Shown: positions 26,666 to 35,881, counted from the first letter of the stretch. The stretch: 39,378 nucleotides of DNA from Johnsonella ignava ATCC 51276 (GCF_000235445.1 NZ_JH378831.1:173355-212732), one strand, 5' to 3'. Notes: a model not told the origin generated them from the letters alone. Numbers and translations: made by a program.

Positions 26666-28222
26666 CTACCTGTGTCTTGTAATATATATTTTTTCCTCCC
26701 CTTCATTATTTCTTGAATCGACTCCGTTTATTAATACATACACATCCCCATTATCATCTTTATTTAGGGTTATTTCAGGATACTCTATAAATCTACCGCA
26801 AGTGCTGTCATAAATACCCAGCTCTTCTCCATTTTTAATTAGACATAAAGTGTATTTTCCCCAATCGACTCTATCAAGGTATTTAATCTCAAGTTTTATA
26901 ATCTCATTATTAGATGCAGGAATTAAATATATCTTTCCTCGCTCCAACTTTTCATATTTAATATCCGGTTCCAATCTTATTTCTTTACCGGATTGGTCGG
27001 TACTTAACATATTAATTCTCTCAATTCTGTCAATATTATCCGGTGCATAGGACATTTCAAAACCATTTACTAAATCATTATTATCAAAAGTAATCTTTAT
27101 GCCAAATTCATCATTATAAAGTCCATCTAAAAAATAATATTTCTTGTCTTCAATTTTTTTATCACCGTTTTTTATACCTCCCGACAGTTCAAATTCTATT
27201 TTTTCTTTTTCAGTATTATTAATTTTAAACCAAACTACATATAAACTTTCTTTATTTTCTTCTCCCGTATAATTACATACTGTTACCGGTATTTTTTTAC
27301 TGTTCTTAACAAGTTCTGCCGTTTTTTTATTACCTTTTTGAGGGATATCAGTCAAATTCAGTTCCCATCCGTCATCAGTAAAAGCTTTTACAGGAACGGG
27401 AAGTCTATAGTTATTTTCTTCCAGCTTAAAAGTATAGTCTTTCATATCCTTACTCAAACCGTCAGGAGCGGTATAAGTTAAATTACTAAGATTAGAATTT
27501 GATTTCACATCATCAGGCAGGGCTAACTTTCTTGTGATTTTTTTCGCACTATAACCTGCAAAAATACTTTCACTATTTTTATATAACTCTAATTCCAAAT
27601 CATGTACATAAATATCTTCAGGTTCTAAGTATTCACGAAATCTCACTGTCAAGGTATCATTTCCCTCTTTTATAAATTCCCAATTTTTATACTCTCTATA
27701 GTTTTCCAAGTTACTTTTACTAAGTATAGGAAATATAAATTCATTACCGACTTCCTTTACATATATAATGCTTGCATCCGCCCTGGTTTCATTAAGTATA
27801 TAACTCCATAACCTGGTATCTGCAACTTTACCTCCCGCTGATTGTATAATCTCCTTTGCACTTCCCTCATTAAGTTTCATACCATCAGAGGTAAAATCGG
27901 CAACTTTATTAAGTGTTCTTTTTGCCACATCTTCATCAGACATAATATTAAGATTAAACAAAAATAAAGCCTGTTCCTCATCTGAGTTAAGGACAGTATT
28001 TTCATATTCAATACCACTGATAAAATTACTCTTACCAAATGCAACGGTTTCTGCCAAAAGTTTTATTTTCTCTATTTCATCATCAGAAAATTGAGAGTTA
28101 CTACAGCTGGCTATGCTGCTCGGCTTCACATATGTAGAGTTTTGTTTTTCTTCTATTTGTTTTATATTTTGACATGACATCATCAAAAAACTAAGTACTA
28201 TTAATATATATATTTTTTTCAT
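26666..28222 (-). CDS. hypothetical lipoprotein (518 aa)
   Basis: The start at 28220-28222 follows GGAGG by 8 bases. The signal peptide MKKIYILIVLSFLMMSC ends in a lipobox-like MMSC. The 500-residue extracytoplasmic part is beta-rich. An N-terminal third (about 50-170) contains a helical DDEIEKIKLLAETVAFG region, and the C-terminal half (about 240-518) shows strands alternating with Asn/Gly/Asp turns, such as WELNLTDIPQ and YVVWFKINN. I recognise no domain. The same-strand lipoprotein gene starts 76 bases downstream. The organisation suggests a surface protein locus. Confidence 0.65.
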   Translation of the reverse strand: MKKIYILIVLSFLMMSCQNIKQIEEKQNSTYVKPSSIASCSNSQFSDDEIEKIKLLAETVAFGKSNFISGIEYENTVLNSDEEQALFLFNLNIMSDEDVAKRTLNKVADFTSDGMKLNEGSAKEIIQSAGGKVADTRLWSYILNETRADASIIYVKEVGNEFIFPILSKSNLENYREYKNWEFIKEGNDTLTVRFREYLEPEDIYVHDLELELYKNSESIFAGYSAKKITRKLALPDDVKSNSNLSNLTYTAPDGLSKDMKDYTFKLEENNYRLPVPVKAFTDDGWELNLTDIPQKGNKKTAELVKNSKKIPVTVCNYTGEENKESLYVVWFKINNTEKEKIEFELSGGIKNGDKKIEDKKYYFLDGLYNDEFGIKITFDNNDLVNGFEMSYAPDNIDRIERINMLSTDQSGKEIRLEPDIKYEKLERGKIYLIPASNNEIIKLEIKYLDRVDWGKYTLCLIKNGEELGIYDSTCGRFIEYPEITLNKDDNGDVYVLINGVDSRNNEGEEKIYITRHR

Positions 28223-28253
28223 CTTTCTATCCTCCAATATTATGATATGTCTG

Positions 28254-28433
28254 CTAAAAATTGTCAATATATTCGGAAATTATCTTAATATTTTCTTTTG
28301 CAATATCGCTTAAATCATTCTCACTGAAATTTTTATTTTCCTCATACCATATGCCATAATTCATCAAATGAGTATGCCATATTCCCTCCTTACATAGATT
28401 AAATTCCAATTTCAATATTGTATTATTACGCTT
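28254..28433 (-). pseudogene. 59-codon coding remnant without a start
   Basis: A stop-to-stop frame ends in a coding-like C-terminus: CKEGIWHTHLMNYGIWYEEN, then NFSENDLSDIAKENIKII and a TAG. It has no start codon with a ribosome binding site at its 5' end. It looks like the 3' end of a lost protein gene. The rest of the gap to 28617 shows nothing recognisable. Confidence 0.4.
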
Positions 28434-28617
28434 TTACCTTATATCTTTAATTTATATCAATTATTTATTTTTAAAAAGGTTGATCCTCCTCTATAATATA
28501 TCTTTGCTCTATTTTTACTATAGTCAAATACTTTTATAAGATAATAATTTAACAAAAAATAATTATCCTTTTCTAGGTATAAAAGCTCTGATTAACCAAA
28601 GTTCAACCGGAGCATTA

Positions 28618-29430
28618 TTAACCCGTCCATGATATTTCATCTCCATTAAAATAATCAACTAATCTCTCATCCCCTATATAAAATTCACCGGCAGGAATGT
28701 CATAATAATCTTTTGTTGCATTAATATATCCTTTATCCCCATTATCCGTTTTAAAATAAATTAAATGTTGCATATCCGTTTCATATAAATATAAAACCTC
28801 TCCTTGCTGATATACAGCCATTTCATAGCTAGCAGTTTTATCATTATACCTATATGCTCCGAGTTCTTTTACCAATGTATGCTTAAAATCATTTATAGCA
28901 TAATTACCTTCTAAAGTAAGATTTAAATCAGGATTTATTAGATATATACCTGTTGTATTTTGAAAACCTATAATATATTTTCTATCTTCCACATATAAAC
29001 CCAAATTTTGATATGCAGATTTTAAATGACCGTTTAAAGTTGACTTGTATATTATACTATCTTTATTTAAGCTGTAGAATTTACTTATTCGTGTATCATT
29101 AACATAGTGAATTGATATACCTATACAATAATTACCATGAGCATCATTTATAAGTACACTTTTCGCTCCTTCTTCACTGTAACCTATTATTTCTCTTTGA
29201 TTATTTACCTCTAGACCCGTGTAATTATCTTCATTAATAAATACCCTTACTGAATCCATCACTCCATCATTGTCAATATCAATTTCATATTTCATGTTAT
29301 AATCTATAAAATTAATAATATATCCTTCTTTATTAATTACATTTACAATGTCTCTTTTTTTGTATATACTACAGGCATCTGTTATAATTAAAAAACATAT
29401 AATTATAGGTATCAAACTGATTTTATTCAT
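28618..29430 (-). CDS. hypothetical lipoprotein with a DxDxDG motif (270 aa)
   Basis: The N-terminal signal MNKISLIPIIICFLIITDAC supplies Cys20 as a probable lipidation site. Shortly after comes YEIDIDNDGVMDSVRVFIN (48-66), with the DxDxDG loop typical of calcium-binding repeats and VCBS/FG-GAP-like beta-propellers. The remaining 200 residues are strand-rich with many Tyr and Asn (LYVEDRKYIIGF, GVYLINPD-like IYLINPDLNL). The function is unknown. AAGGAAG sits 5 bases before the ATG. The ATG overlaps the end of a small coding remnant (29427-29534). Confidence 0.65.
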   Translation of the reverse strand: MNKISLIPIIICFLIITDACSIYKKRDIVNVINKEGYIINFIDYNMKYEIDIDNDGVMDSVRVFINEDNYTGLEVNNQREIIGYSEEGAKSVLINDAHGNYCIGISIHYVNDTRISKFYSLNKDSIIYKSTLNGHLKSAYQNLGLYVEDRKYIIGFQNTTGIYLINPDLNLTLEGNYAINDFKHTLVKELGAYRYNDKTASYEMAVYQQGEVLYLYETDMQHLIYFKTDNGDKGYINATKDYYDIPAGEFYIGDERLVDYFNGDEISWTG

Positions 29431-29534
29431 AAATACTTCCTTTCAAATTCATCCAACCAAACTTCATAGATGTTATTTTTATTGTAAAATCCACTTTCCA
29501 CGTTATCAAAATATATCTTTGCTTCCTTTACACA
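29427..29534 (-). pseudogene. remnant related to the 38218-38694 gene family
   Basis: A stop-to-stop frame reads ESGFYNKNNIYEVWLDE near its end. This parallels ETGFYNKDKVYEVWIEG in the protein at 38218-38694, so a fragment of that family lies here without start or C-terminus. Confidence 0.5.
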
Positions 29535-29564
29535 CTAATCAGGAATTTTATACATTCCAACTCA

Positions 29565-30581
29565 CTACCAATCAATTCCATAAAATGTGTCTCCATTTTT
29601 CCATTTGGTTAATCCTGTTTTATTTCCGGTTTCTGTATCTACTATAAAAAATTTTATTCTATACCATCCATCCCAAAAAAACGGAATATCGCCTACCGTA
29701 TAAAATATATATCTTTCGTCAGATGAAAATTTAAGATCTAAAATATACTGGCAAAATAGATATTGATTCGTAACATGTTTCTTTTCCTTTGTATTTAAAT
29801 CATATATATATATTTCCGGTTCCTCATAATATACAATCTTACTCATATCATCCGGCATATCCATAATTCCACTTGCATCTATAGCCTCTGTTAAATTTAT
29901 GTCCAGTATGCCTTTTTCATCATTCATCCCTATTGTTTTTTCAATAATTGTGCCTCTTTTACTCGCCTGACTTAACAATTTTTCTTCTGTTTCTAAGAAA
30001 AGTAATTCTAATCCGTCTGCTTTTTTTATAAAATATGTATAGCCTTGAAATCTACTGCTATTTACCATGGCTATATTCCAATTATCATTTACTTTTTTTA
30101 TATGGCAGACAACAGTTGAATAATACCCCCAAAAAAAGATATATCCATCTTTACAGTATTTAGGCATACGAAGTTGTGTTACGCCAGAATGTTCATACTT
30201 AATTTCATCTAAACCCAGCTCTCTAACACATTTATTCAGATCATTAAGTGATATAATTGTTTTAAATGTATAATCTCTCATATCCAGTTCTGCAAGTCCC
30301 TGAAATCTATCCTCCCATATTACACCAATAATCTTCTCATAATTCTCGCTGTACGATAATTCATGAAATACATAGTCGGAAATTTTTTCGGCTTTCCCAG
30401 TCTCTATATTATATTTAAAAGTCCCTGCATCTCCATTATAAAAATCTGCGGCAAATACTATAGGTGGTTGATTAGAAGCATTTTTAATTATATTATAGGC
30501 AATATATTTTTTGTATGCAAACCATATGCACATAAAAATCAAAAAAAATGCTACTATCTTTATTAATTTTATTTTTTTCAT
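29565..30581 (-). CDS. membrane-anchored hypothetical protein, paralog A
   Basis: This 338-residue protein has one N-terminal membrane helix (about 4-23) and an outside domain. It is paralogous to the next gene upstream (31030-32043) along its whole length. Shared segments include GTFKYN, TGKAEKISDYVF, YEKIIGVIWED, FQGLAELDM, the helix LDEIKY, the EIYIYDL strand and the end YVGDIPFFW to FYGIDW. Repeated strand units with Asp turns (LKFSSDERYIFYTVGD) resemble a TolB/WD40-type beta-propeller, by inference. The ATG at 30579-30581 follows AAAGGG. The function is unknown. Confidence 0.7.
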   Translation of the reverse strand: MKKIKLIKIVAFFLIFMCIWFAYKKYIAYNIIKNASNQPPIVFAADFYNGDAGTFKYNIETGKAEKISDYVFHELSYSENYEKIIGVIWEDRFQGLAELDMRDYTFKTIISLNDLNKCVRELGLDEIKYEHSGVTQLRMPKYCKDGYIFFWGYYSTVVCHIKKVNDNWNIAMVNSSRFQGYTYFIKKADGLELLFLETEEKLLSQASKRGTIIEKTIGMNDEKGILDINLTEAIDASGIMDMPDDMSKIVYYEEPEIYIYDLNTKEKKHVTNQYLFCQYILDLKFSSDERYIFYTVGDIPFFWDGWYRIKFFIVDTETGNKTGLTKWKNGDTFYGIDW

Positions 30582-30590
30582 ATCAAGCCC

Positions 30591-30936
30591 TTTAATCTGA
30601 TGTAATACATTTTTGGTTTCCATTTAGAAAATAATACTGTGTATGTAATCTATTCCAAATATCATATAAATCACCATATAAGTTAGTGGGATATAAAAAC
30701 TCCGTTATTAAATACTATCTATGTCAGAAATATGTAAATTAAGCAACGTATTATATTCTTTTTCATAATTCTTTTTGCTATTCATTTATATGAGCGATTG
30801 CCGAATCAATAAATTCATAGTAATATTTACAATTTTTTTACTTCTTAGCTTTATATACCCCTCCTGAAGCTACAATTAATGTTCCGTAGTCAAAAGGATA
30901 TGATAATCTCGGATTATCCCAATTTTTTGCATTTAT
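30591..30936 (-). pseudogene. two or more short coding remnants between the paralogs
   Basis: Frame 30591-30714 reads FLYPTNLYGDLYDIWNRLHT and ends just inside the start region of paralog A. Frame 30838-30936 reads NWDNPRLSYPFDYGTLIVA to a TAA. Both look like protein C-termini but have no start codons, and neither joins the other in frame. They appear to be leftovers of genes once between the two paralogs. Confidence 0.4.
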
Positions 30937-31029
30937 TTATAAAATTAATCTGAAGCAAAGTTTCCGGTTATATACTACCCGTATTCTTTTTCATTTGCAA
31001 TACAAAAAAAATTTTTATTTACCATCTAA

Positions 31030-32043
31030 CTACCAATCAACTCCGTAAAACATATCTCCCTTTTTCCATTTATCTAATCGTATTTTATTTCCTGTCTTTA
31101 CATCTACTATAAAAAAATTTAATCTATATCCATCAGACCAAAAAAACGGAATATCTCCTACTGCATAAAATATATACTTCGCATCCGATGACAACTTAAT
31201 GTATACAATATGCTGCCATAATAAATATTGATTATTTATATGTTTCCTGTTCCTTGTCTCTAAATCGTAAATATATATATTAGGCTCTTGATAATATGAA
31301 ATCATAGTTGTATCATTAGACACATCCATATTTCCGGTTGAATCGCTAAAATTTTTCCTTGGAGTAATTAGTAATTCTTCTTCTCCAAATGTCTCTAAAT
31401 TATTTTTATCAATATTTATTTTTTCAATCTTTTGGTTATAGATTTCATAGCGTGATTCTACAAATAATAAGTCTTTATTATTTTCTTCTTTAATATGATA
31501 ACTATAATTTTCATGTTCAGATTTATATAATACCTTCATTTTCCAAACATCATTTTGTTTATTAAAATAACAAATAACATCACCGGAATTTTCCCAAAAA
31601 AATGTACATCCGTCTTTATAAAACTGCGGCATGTGTATACCGGCTACCCCGGGCATATCATACTTAATCTCATCTAATCCTATATCTTTAGCACATTTAT
31701 TTAATTCTTCTAAATCTATAATTGGCTTAAATGTATATTGTTTCATATCCAACTCAGCTAATCCTTGAAATTTATCCTCCCATATCACACCAATAACCTT
31801 TTCATAATCATTGCTGTATGATAAATCCTGAAAAACATAATCTGAAATTTTTTCAGCTTTTCCGGTATTTATATTATATTTAAAAGTCCCTTTGTCTCCA
31901 TCTTTAAATCGTATTGAAAACACTATAGGTGGTTTCTTTATTATCTCTTTGATCATCTTATAATTGATATATACCTTATATAAACAAACTACACATAATA
32001 TGGTAATAAGAAAAATAAATACCTTTATTATTCTTCTCTTCAT
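31030..32043 (-). CDS. membrane-anchored hypothetical protein, paralog B
   Basis: A 337-residue tandem paralog of the protein at 29565-30581, with the same layout: a single N-terminal helix (about 5-25) and a strand-rich outside domain. The best conserved blocks are TGKAEKISDYVF, YEKVIGVIWED, FQGLAELDM and VGDIPFFW; the middle (about 165-250) diverges most. The ATG at 32041-32043 follows GAGG. Its 5' flank is repeated before the remnant at 25112. Family and function are unrecognised. Confidence 0.7.
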   Translation of the reverse strand: MKRRIIKVFIFLITILCVVCLYKVYINYKMIKEIIKKPPIVFSIRFKDGDKGTFKYNINTGKAEKISDYVFQDLSYSNDYEKVIGVIWEDKFQGLAELDMKQYTFKPIIDLEELNKCAKDIGLDEIKYDMPGVAGIHMPQFYKDGCTFFWENSGDVICYFNKQNDVWKMKVLYKSEHENYSYHIKEENNKDLLFVESRYEIYNQKIEKINIDKNNLETFGEEELLITPRKNFSDSTGNMDVSNDTTMISYYQEPNIYIYDLETRNRKHINNQYLLWQHIVYIKLSSDAKYIFYAVGDIPFFWSDGYRLNFFIVDVKTGNKIRLDKWKKGDMFYGVDW

Positions 32044-32128
32044 ACAATACCTCATCTTAATCTACAGTAGTACAATTTTTATACTTATGAATTCCATCTC
32101 AAATTTCTTTCAAATCACCATATTTTAC

Positions 32129-32188
32129 ATTTATATGCTTCAAAATATTCACCCCCCTCCTCCCAATATTTACCACCCTCCATCTTTT
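32129..32188. repeat. 60-bp exact copy of part of the gene at 37561-38073
   Basis: Every base of this segment matches 37677-37736. On the minus strand it encodes GGKYWEEGGEYFEAYK, as in the intact gene, and flanking sequence diverges on both sides. Confidence 0.85.
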
Positions 32189-32255
32189 GCACAGCTAATG
32201 CATTTATCAACTGGTTCTCTTGCTACTCCAATTCCCAACTCTGATCTAACTACAC

Positions 32256-32489
32256 TTATACCAAAATTTGATATATAATTATTCTGTTTGATAAATTGCA
32301 GATGACACTGCATCCTACTATATTCTCACCTTTCCATGAAACATATATTACAGTTCTTACATCTGCATTTATACTTTTGGTAAATACTTCCTATTCTTCA
32401 ATTATTTTTTCTATCTCATCTTTACCAAAGCTTAAATTATTAGTTTCAGTACCTACTGCCTTTATGTAATCAATAAGCTTTTTTTGCAT
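32256..32489 (-). pseudogene. short gene remnant with an in-frame TAG
   Basis: An ATG frame (32487-32489) reads MQKKLIDYIKAVGTETNN and on to a TAG at 32391-32393. The same frame then continues with coding-like sequence (EVFTKSINADVRTVIYVSW) to a TAA at 32256. A further frame-shifted stretch below (GISVVRSELGIGVAREPVDK, about 32185-32270) also looks coding. It is best read as a decayed gene of unknown family. Confidence 0.4.
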
Positions 32490-32502
32490 CTTCTGCCTCG
32501 TA

Positions 32503-33300
32503 TTATGAAAGCATATAAGCACCGCAATACTCGCACTCTCTAAGCCTTTCATCCGGCAGGTTGCAGGCTCTTCTTTGCTTTTCCACAAGCTTTTTTACAA
32601 AATCCGTGGCAGGGTTTTGCACTATCTCAGAAGGCTTATCGTATTGTTCTATCTCACCCTTATCAAGTACCAAAACCTTTGTACCAAGCTTTAATGCTTC
32701 TTCAATATCATGAGTGACAAACAATATAGTGATACCTGTTTTTTTATGTAAAGACTTCAATTCATTTTGTAATTGTTCCCTTGTGATAGCATCTACCGCT
32801 CCGAATGGCTCATCCATCAGTAAAATATCAGGAGATGCCGCAAGAGCTCTTGCAATTCCTACTCTTTGCTGCTGCCCTCCAGAAAGTTCTGACGGATATC
32901 TGTCCTTCATGGACGAATCCAAACCTATTACCTCCATCCATTTATCCACAGCCTTTTTAGTCTTTTCCTTGTCATTTTTATTCCATAGGCTTGGAACATA
33001 GGAAATATTTTCTTCAACCGTCATATTTGGGAATAAAACACTGCCCTGTATAGCATAGCCGATACTTCTTCTTAACCTAATCATATCTATATTCTTGATA
33101 TTTTCTCCATTTACAAAAATATCTCCTGATGTAGGCTCATAAAGTCCGTTAATCATCTTTAAAGCGGTAGTTTTTCCACAACCTGAAGAGCCTACAATGG
33201 TAACAAACTCTCCCTTTTCTATTTGTAAATTCAAATCCGGTATAATTACCGTATCTCCATAACTTTTTCTTATATGTGAAAACTCAATAGCTATTGCCAT
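32503..33300 (-). CDS. osmoprotectant (betaine/choline/carnitine-type) ABC transporter ATPase
   Basis: A 265-residue ATPase of the OpuCA/OpuBA/ProV group. It has Walker A GSSGCGKTT (38-46), Q-loop YAIQGSVLFPNMTV, signature LSGGQQQRVGIARAL, Walker B ILLMDEPFGAVD and H-loop VTHDIEEAL. The QGSVLFPHMTV-type Q-loop and the MDEPFGAVDAITR block are typical of quaternary-amine uptake systems. It lacks the C-terminal CBS pair found in longer OpuA/OpuC ATPases, and instead ends with a short Cys-containing tail (CEYCGAY). It starts 8 bases after the fused permease/binding-protein gene and forms the transporter with it at the cytoplasmic membrane face. Confidence 0.88.
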   Translation of the reverse strand: MAIAIEFSHIRKSYGDTVIIPDLNLQIEKGEFVTIVGSSGCGKTTALKMINGLYEPTSGDIFVNGENIKNIDMIRLRRSIGYAIQGSVLFPNMTVEENISYVPSLWNKNDKEKTKKAVDKWMEVIGLDSSMKDRYPSELSGGQQQRVGIARALAASPDILLMDEPFGAVDAITREQLQNELKSLHKKTGITILFVTHDIEEALKLGTKVLVLDKGEIEQYDKPSEIVQNPATDFVKKLVEKQRRACNLPDERLRECEYCGAYMLS

Positions 33301-33308
33301 AAATCCTC

Positions 33309-34847
33309 CTATTCTATAAGTCCTTTTTCTAATAAAAATGCCTTTGCAACATCCCTCGGCTCTTTCTTTCCACTCTCCACTTCATAGTTCATCCTCTGTA
33401 TATCCGACTCATTTATCAGCTTATCAAATTTTTGCAAAGCACTGTGAAGCTGTGGATATTTATCCAATATTTCCTCTCTTACCACCATTCCCGCCTGATA
33501 TGAAGGATACATATTTTTATCATCTTCAAGAAGTACAACATCCGCCTGAGCCAGCTGACCGTCTGTAGTATTTACAGGCATTATATCTATTTTACCGCTG
33601 TTTATCGCCTGATATTTAAGTCCCATATCCATATCACTTGTAGAAGCAAATAAAAGATTATATGTTTTACTTAACATATCATATCCGTCCTGACGCTCAA
33701 AGAAGTCATATTCGGCACCAAGAATCAGCTTCCCATTCAGTTTTTGTAAATCGGAATATGTTTTTATATCATTCTTTACTGCAATATCTTTTCTAACGGC
33801 AATGCCGTAGGTATTATTAAAGCCAAGCATTACATCCCATGTAAGTCCGAGCTTTTCCTGATATTCTTTTTGTAAAATATCAAACTGTTCTTCACCGTAC
33901 TGATTTTCATGTTTTAATACCATATTCCAGCCTGTACCTGTGTATTCCGGGTAGAGATCAAACTCACCGCTTTCCATAGCCGGTTCTATATTTGAGGTTC
34001 CTCCACCTACTCCCTGTGTAATATCTACGGATAAATCTGTATTATTTTCTATATATAATTTTAACATCTCACCAAGAATATATTGTTCAGTCATAGGCTT
34101 TGTCGCAAGATGGATTATATTTTTATTTTTCTTTGGAAGTAATCCCACAATCAAGATACAAAAAATTAAGACAAGCGAAATAACAGCAAGTATTCTGTTT
34201 TGCTTTTTTGCAGCCTTTCCATGTATCTGCATTCTTTTTTCAACAAATCCAAGAATAAAATCTACCGCTAATGCCAAAACTGCAATAATTAAGCTTCCTG
34301 TTATAGTCATTGCAGCATTATTTGTGGTAATGCCTCTATAAATAGCTACTCCAAGTCCTCCGGCTCCGATAAATGAAGCAATACCTGCAAGTGCTATTGT
34401 CATTGTGACCATATTTCTGATTCCTGAGATTATAACAGGCATTGCAAGAGGTATCTGTACTCTGAAAAGTATCTGCTTTTTGGTACTTCCCATACCCTTT
34501 GCCGCTTCCAATATACCTGCATCCACATTTATCATTCCTGTATAGGTATTTCTAACCATAGGTAGGAGTGCGTATATTGTCAAAGCAATAATAGCTGTGG
34601 CATTTCCTATACCTGAAAAAGGTATTAAAAATCCAAGCATTGATATAGATGGAATCGTATATAAAAAGTTTATCACTCCCAAAGTAAGTTTTGCACTTTT
34701 TTGAAACTCGCTTATAAAAATCCCTACTATACCTCCAAACACTATTGCAATCAATATGGCAATCAATGAGATTTCAATATGCTCCAACAAAAGCTTTCCA
34801 AAGAAATCCCATTTAGTACTTAATAATATCCCTATTTCCTTTATCAT
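33309..34847 (-). CDS. fused permease and substrate-binding protein of osmoprotectant ABC transporter
   Basis: A 512-residue fusion. Residues 1 to about 205 form a ProW/OpuBB-type permease with six hydrophobic segments and the EAA loop (EAAKGMGSTKKQILFRVQIP). A helix at about 215-233 links to an OpuAC-type binding domain (about 245-512) with DVTQGVGGGTSNIEPAMES-like residues and the hallmark DLYPEYTGTGW. Such fusions display the binding domain outside, tethered to the membrane. Ligands of this group are glycine betaine, choline or carnitine; which one is used cannot be told. GGAGG precedes the ATG, and the gene follows the SnoaL-like gene by 16 bases. Confidence 0.9.
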   Translation of the reverse strand: MIKEIGILLSTKWDFFGKLLLEHIEISLIAILIAIVFGGIVGIFISEFQKSAKLTLGVINFLYTIPSISMLGFLIPFSGIGNATAIIALTIYALLPMVRNTYTGMINVDAGILEAAKGMGSTKKQILFRVQIPLAMPVIISGIRNMVTMTIALAGIASFIGAGGLGVAIYRGITTNNAAMTITGSLIIAVLALAVDFILGFVEKRMQIHGKAAKKQNRILAVISLVLIFCILIVGLLPKKNKNIIHLATKPMTEQYILGEMLKLYIENNTDLSVDITQGVGGGTSNIEPAMESGEFDLYPEYTGTGWNMVLKHENQYGEEQFDILQKEYQEKLGLTWDVMLGFNNTYGIAVRKDIAVKNDIKTYSDLQKLNGKLILGAEYDFFERQDGYDMLSKTYNLLFASTSDMDMGLKYQAINSGKIDIMPVNTTDGQLAQADVVLLEDDKNMYPSYQAGMVVREEILDKYPQLHSALQKFDKLINESDIQRMNYEVESGKKEPRDVAKAFLLEKGLIE

Positions 34848-34863
34848 TTATCCTCCTAAAGTA

Positions 34864-35625
34864 CTAGAACTTACCCGAATTGGTTAATTCCTCCCTACTT
34901 GGTACTATTTCTCTATTATCCCAATGTTCAACTATCTTACCATTTTCAAGTCTGAATAAATCAAATATTGCATACGCCTTACCCTCTACGATTACTTGAG
35001 AATATGCAACTACATAATTACCTTCTCCGATAACTTTAAAAACGAAGTCATAATATATTCCAAACTTATCGGCGGCTGTTTTAAAATCTATATTTTTGTC
35101 CTGTAACCACTGACTGTGCTCGATAATATCCTCTGATACATAGTCATAATATTTATCTGATTCCTTATTCTGCAATACCTCAGTAAGGAATAATCTTACT
35201 CTCTTTTTATTGCAATCGTTTTTTTCTAAATCTTTAATACTGAATTCACCTAAGATAGGATCTTCCTTAACAATCTTTTCAGGATATGCATCTATAACAT
35301 CCCAATGTTCAACAATCCTTCCATTATTATCGGCACGGAAAATATCCATAGTGATCCATTTTATACTGCCGTCATTTAAGTTTTGTAAAACATGTAAAAA
35401 TACAAACTCTCCATCTTCTATAGCACGGATGATCTGAATATCTCTTTTGGGATTTCTTTTAAAGAAATCTATGAAAAATGCCTTAAATCCTTCCTTGCCT
35501 CCTCCTACACCTGTACTGTGTTGAGTATAACTTTCTCCCATATAGCAGGATAGGACTTCCTCAATTTCTCCATCCTGTATACCTCTTATATATAAATTCT
35601 TTGCATTATTTAATTTCTCTGACAT
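34864..35625 (-). CDS. double SnoaL-like (NTF2-fold) protein
   Basis: A 253-residue protein of two tandem NTF2/SnoaL-like units, about residues 8-120 and 130-245. Each unit ends in the family motif GRIVEHWDVIDAYP or GKIVEHWDNREIVP, and each has a YIQHS-like element (YTQHSTG, IIEHSQW). Such domains form cone-shaped pockets in polyketide cyclases, isomerases and stress proteins, and their substrate is usually unknown. It is the first gene of the transporter operon, so it may act on the imported compound or a breakdown product; this is inference. The ATG at 35623-35625 follows GAGGAG; a longer frame has no ribosome binding site. Confidence 0.8.
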   Translation of the reverse strand: MSEKLNNAKNLYIRGIQDGEIEEVLSCYMGESYTQHSTGVGGGKEGFKAFFIDFFKRNPKRDIQIIRAIEDGEFVFLHVLQNLNDGSIKWITMDIFRADNNGRIVEHWDVIDAYPEKIVKEDPILGEFSIKDLEKNDCNKKRVRLFLTEVLQNKESDKYYDYVSEDIIEHSQWLQDKNIDFKTAADKFGIYYDFVFKVIGEGNYVVAYSQVIVEGKAYAIFDLFRLENGKIVEHWDNREIVPSREELTNSGKF

Positions 35626-35734
35626 AATAATCTCCTCTCTGCCAAGCGATGGCACAAATAGTGATAAAAATATTTTTACACCATTCTCCTAATGTTAAAG
35701 CATTATTTTAAAAAGCTTAAAATTAATATTTGTT

Positions 35735-35772
35735 ACTTGTTGTAATATAGATCATTACAACAAGTTTGTCAA
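35735..35772 (-). promoter_or_regulatory. promoter and palindromic operator of the SnoaL-transporter operon
   Basis: TTGACA (35767-35772), 17-base spacer, TATATT (35744-35749). A perfect palindrome with 12-base arms (ACTTGTTGTAAT, 7-base spacer, ATTACAACAAGT; 35735-35765) covers the spacer and -10, the position for a repressor. Its core TGTAAT-N7-ATTACA recurs at 36416-36434. Confidence 0.8.
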
Positions 35773-35858
35773 TACTTTTTATAATATAAAATAAATTATA
35801 CTTTGGAAGTTCCTGCATTTTAAACTATCATTTCCTTATATTACTCCCTAAAAACAAA

Positions 35859-35881
35859 AAAGATGCCCAACAGACATCTTT
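35859..35881 (-). terminator. terminator of the Rrf2 regulator gene
   Basis: AAAGATG and CATCTTT pair around a 9-base loop, followed on the minus strand by TTTG and another T run. It overlaps the gene's stop codon and separates the regulator from the operon promoter. Confidence 0.75.
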
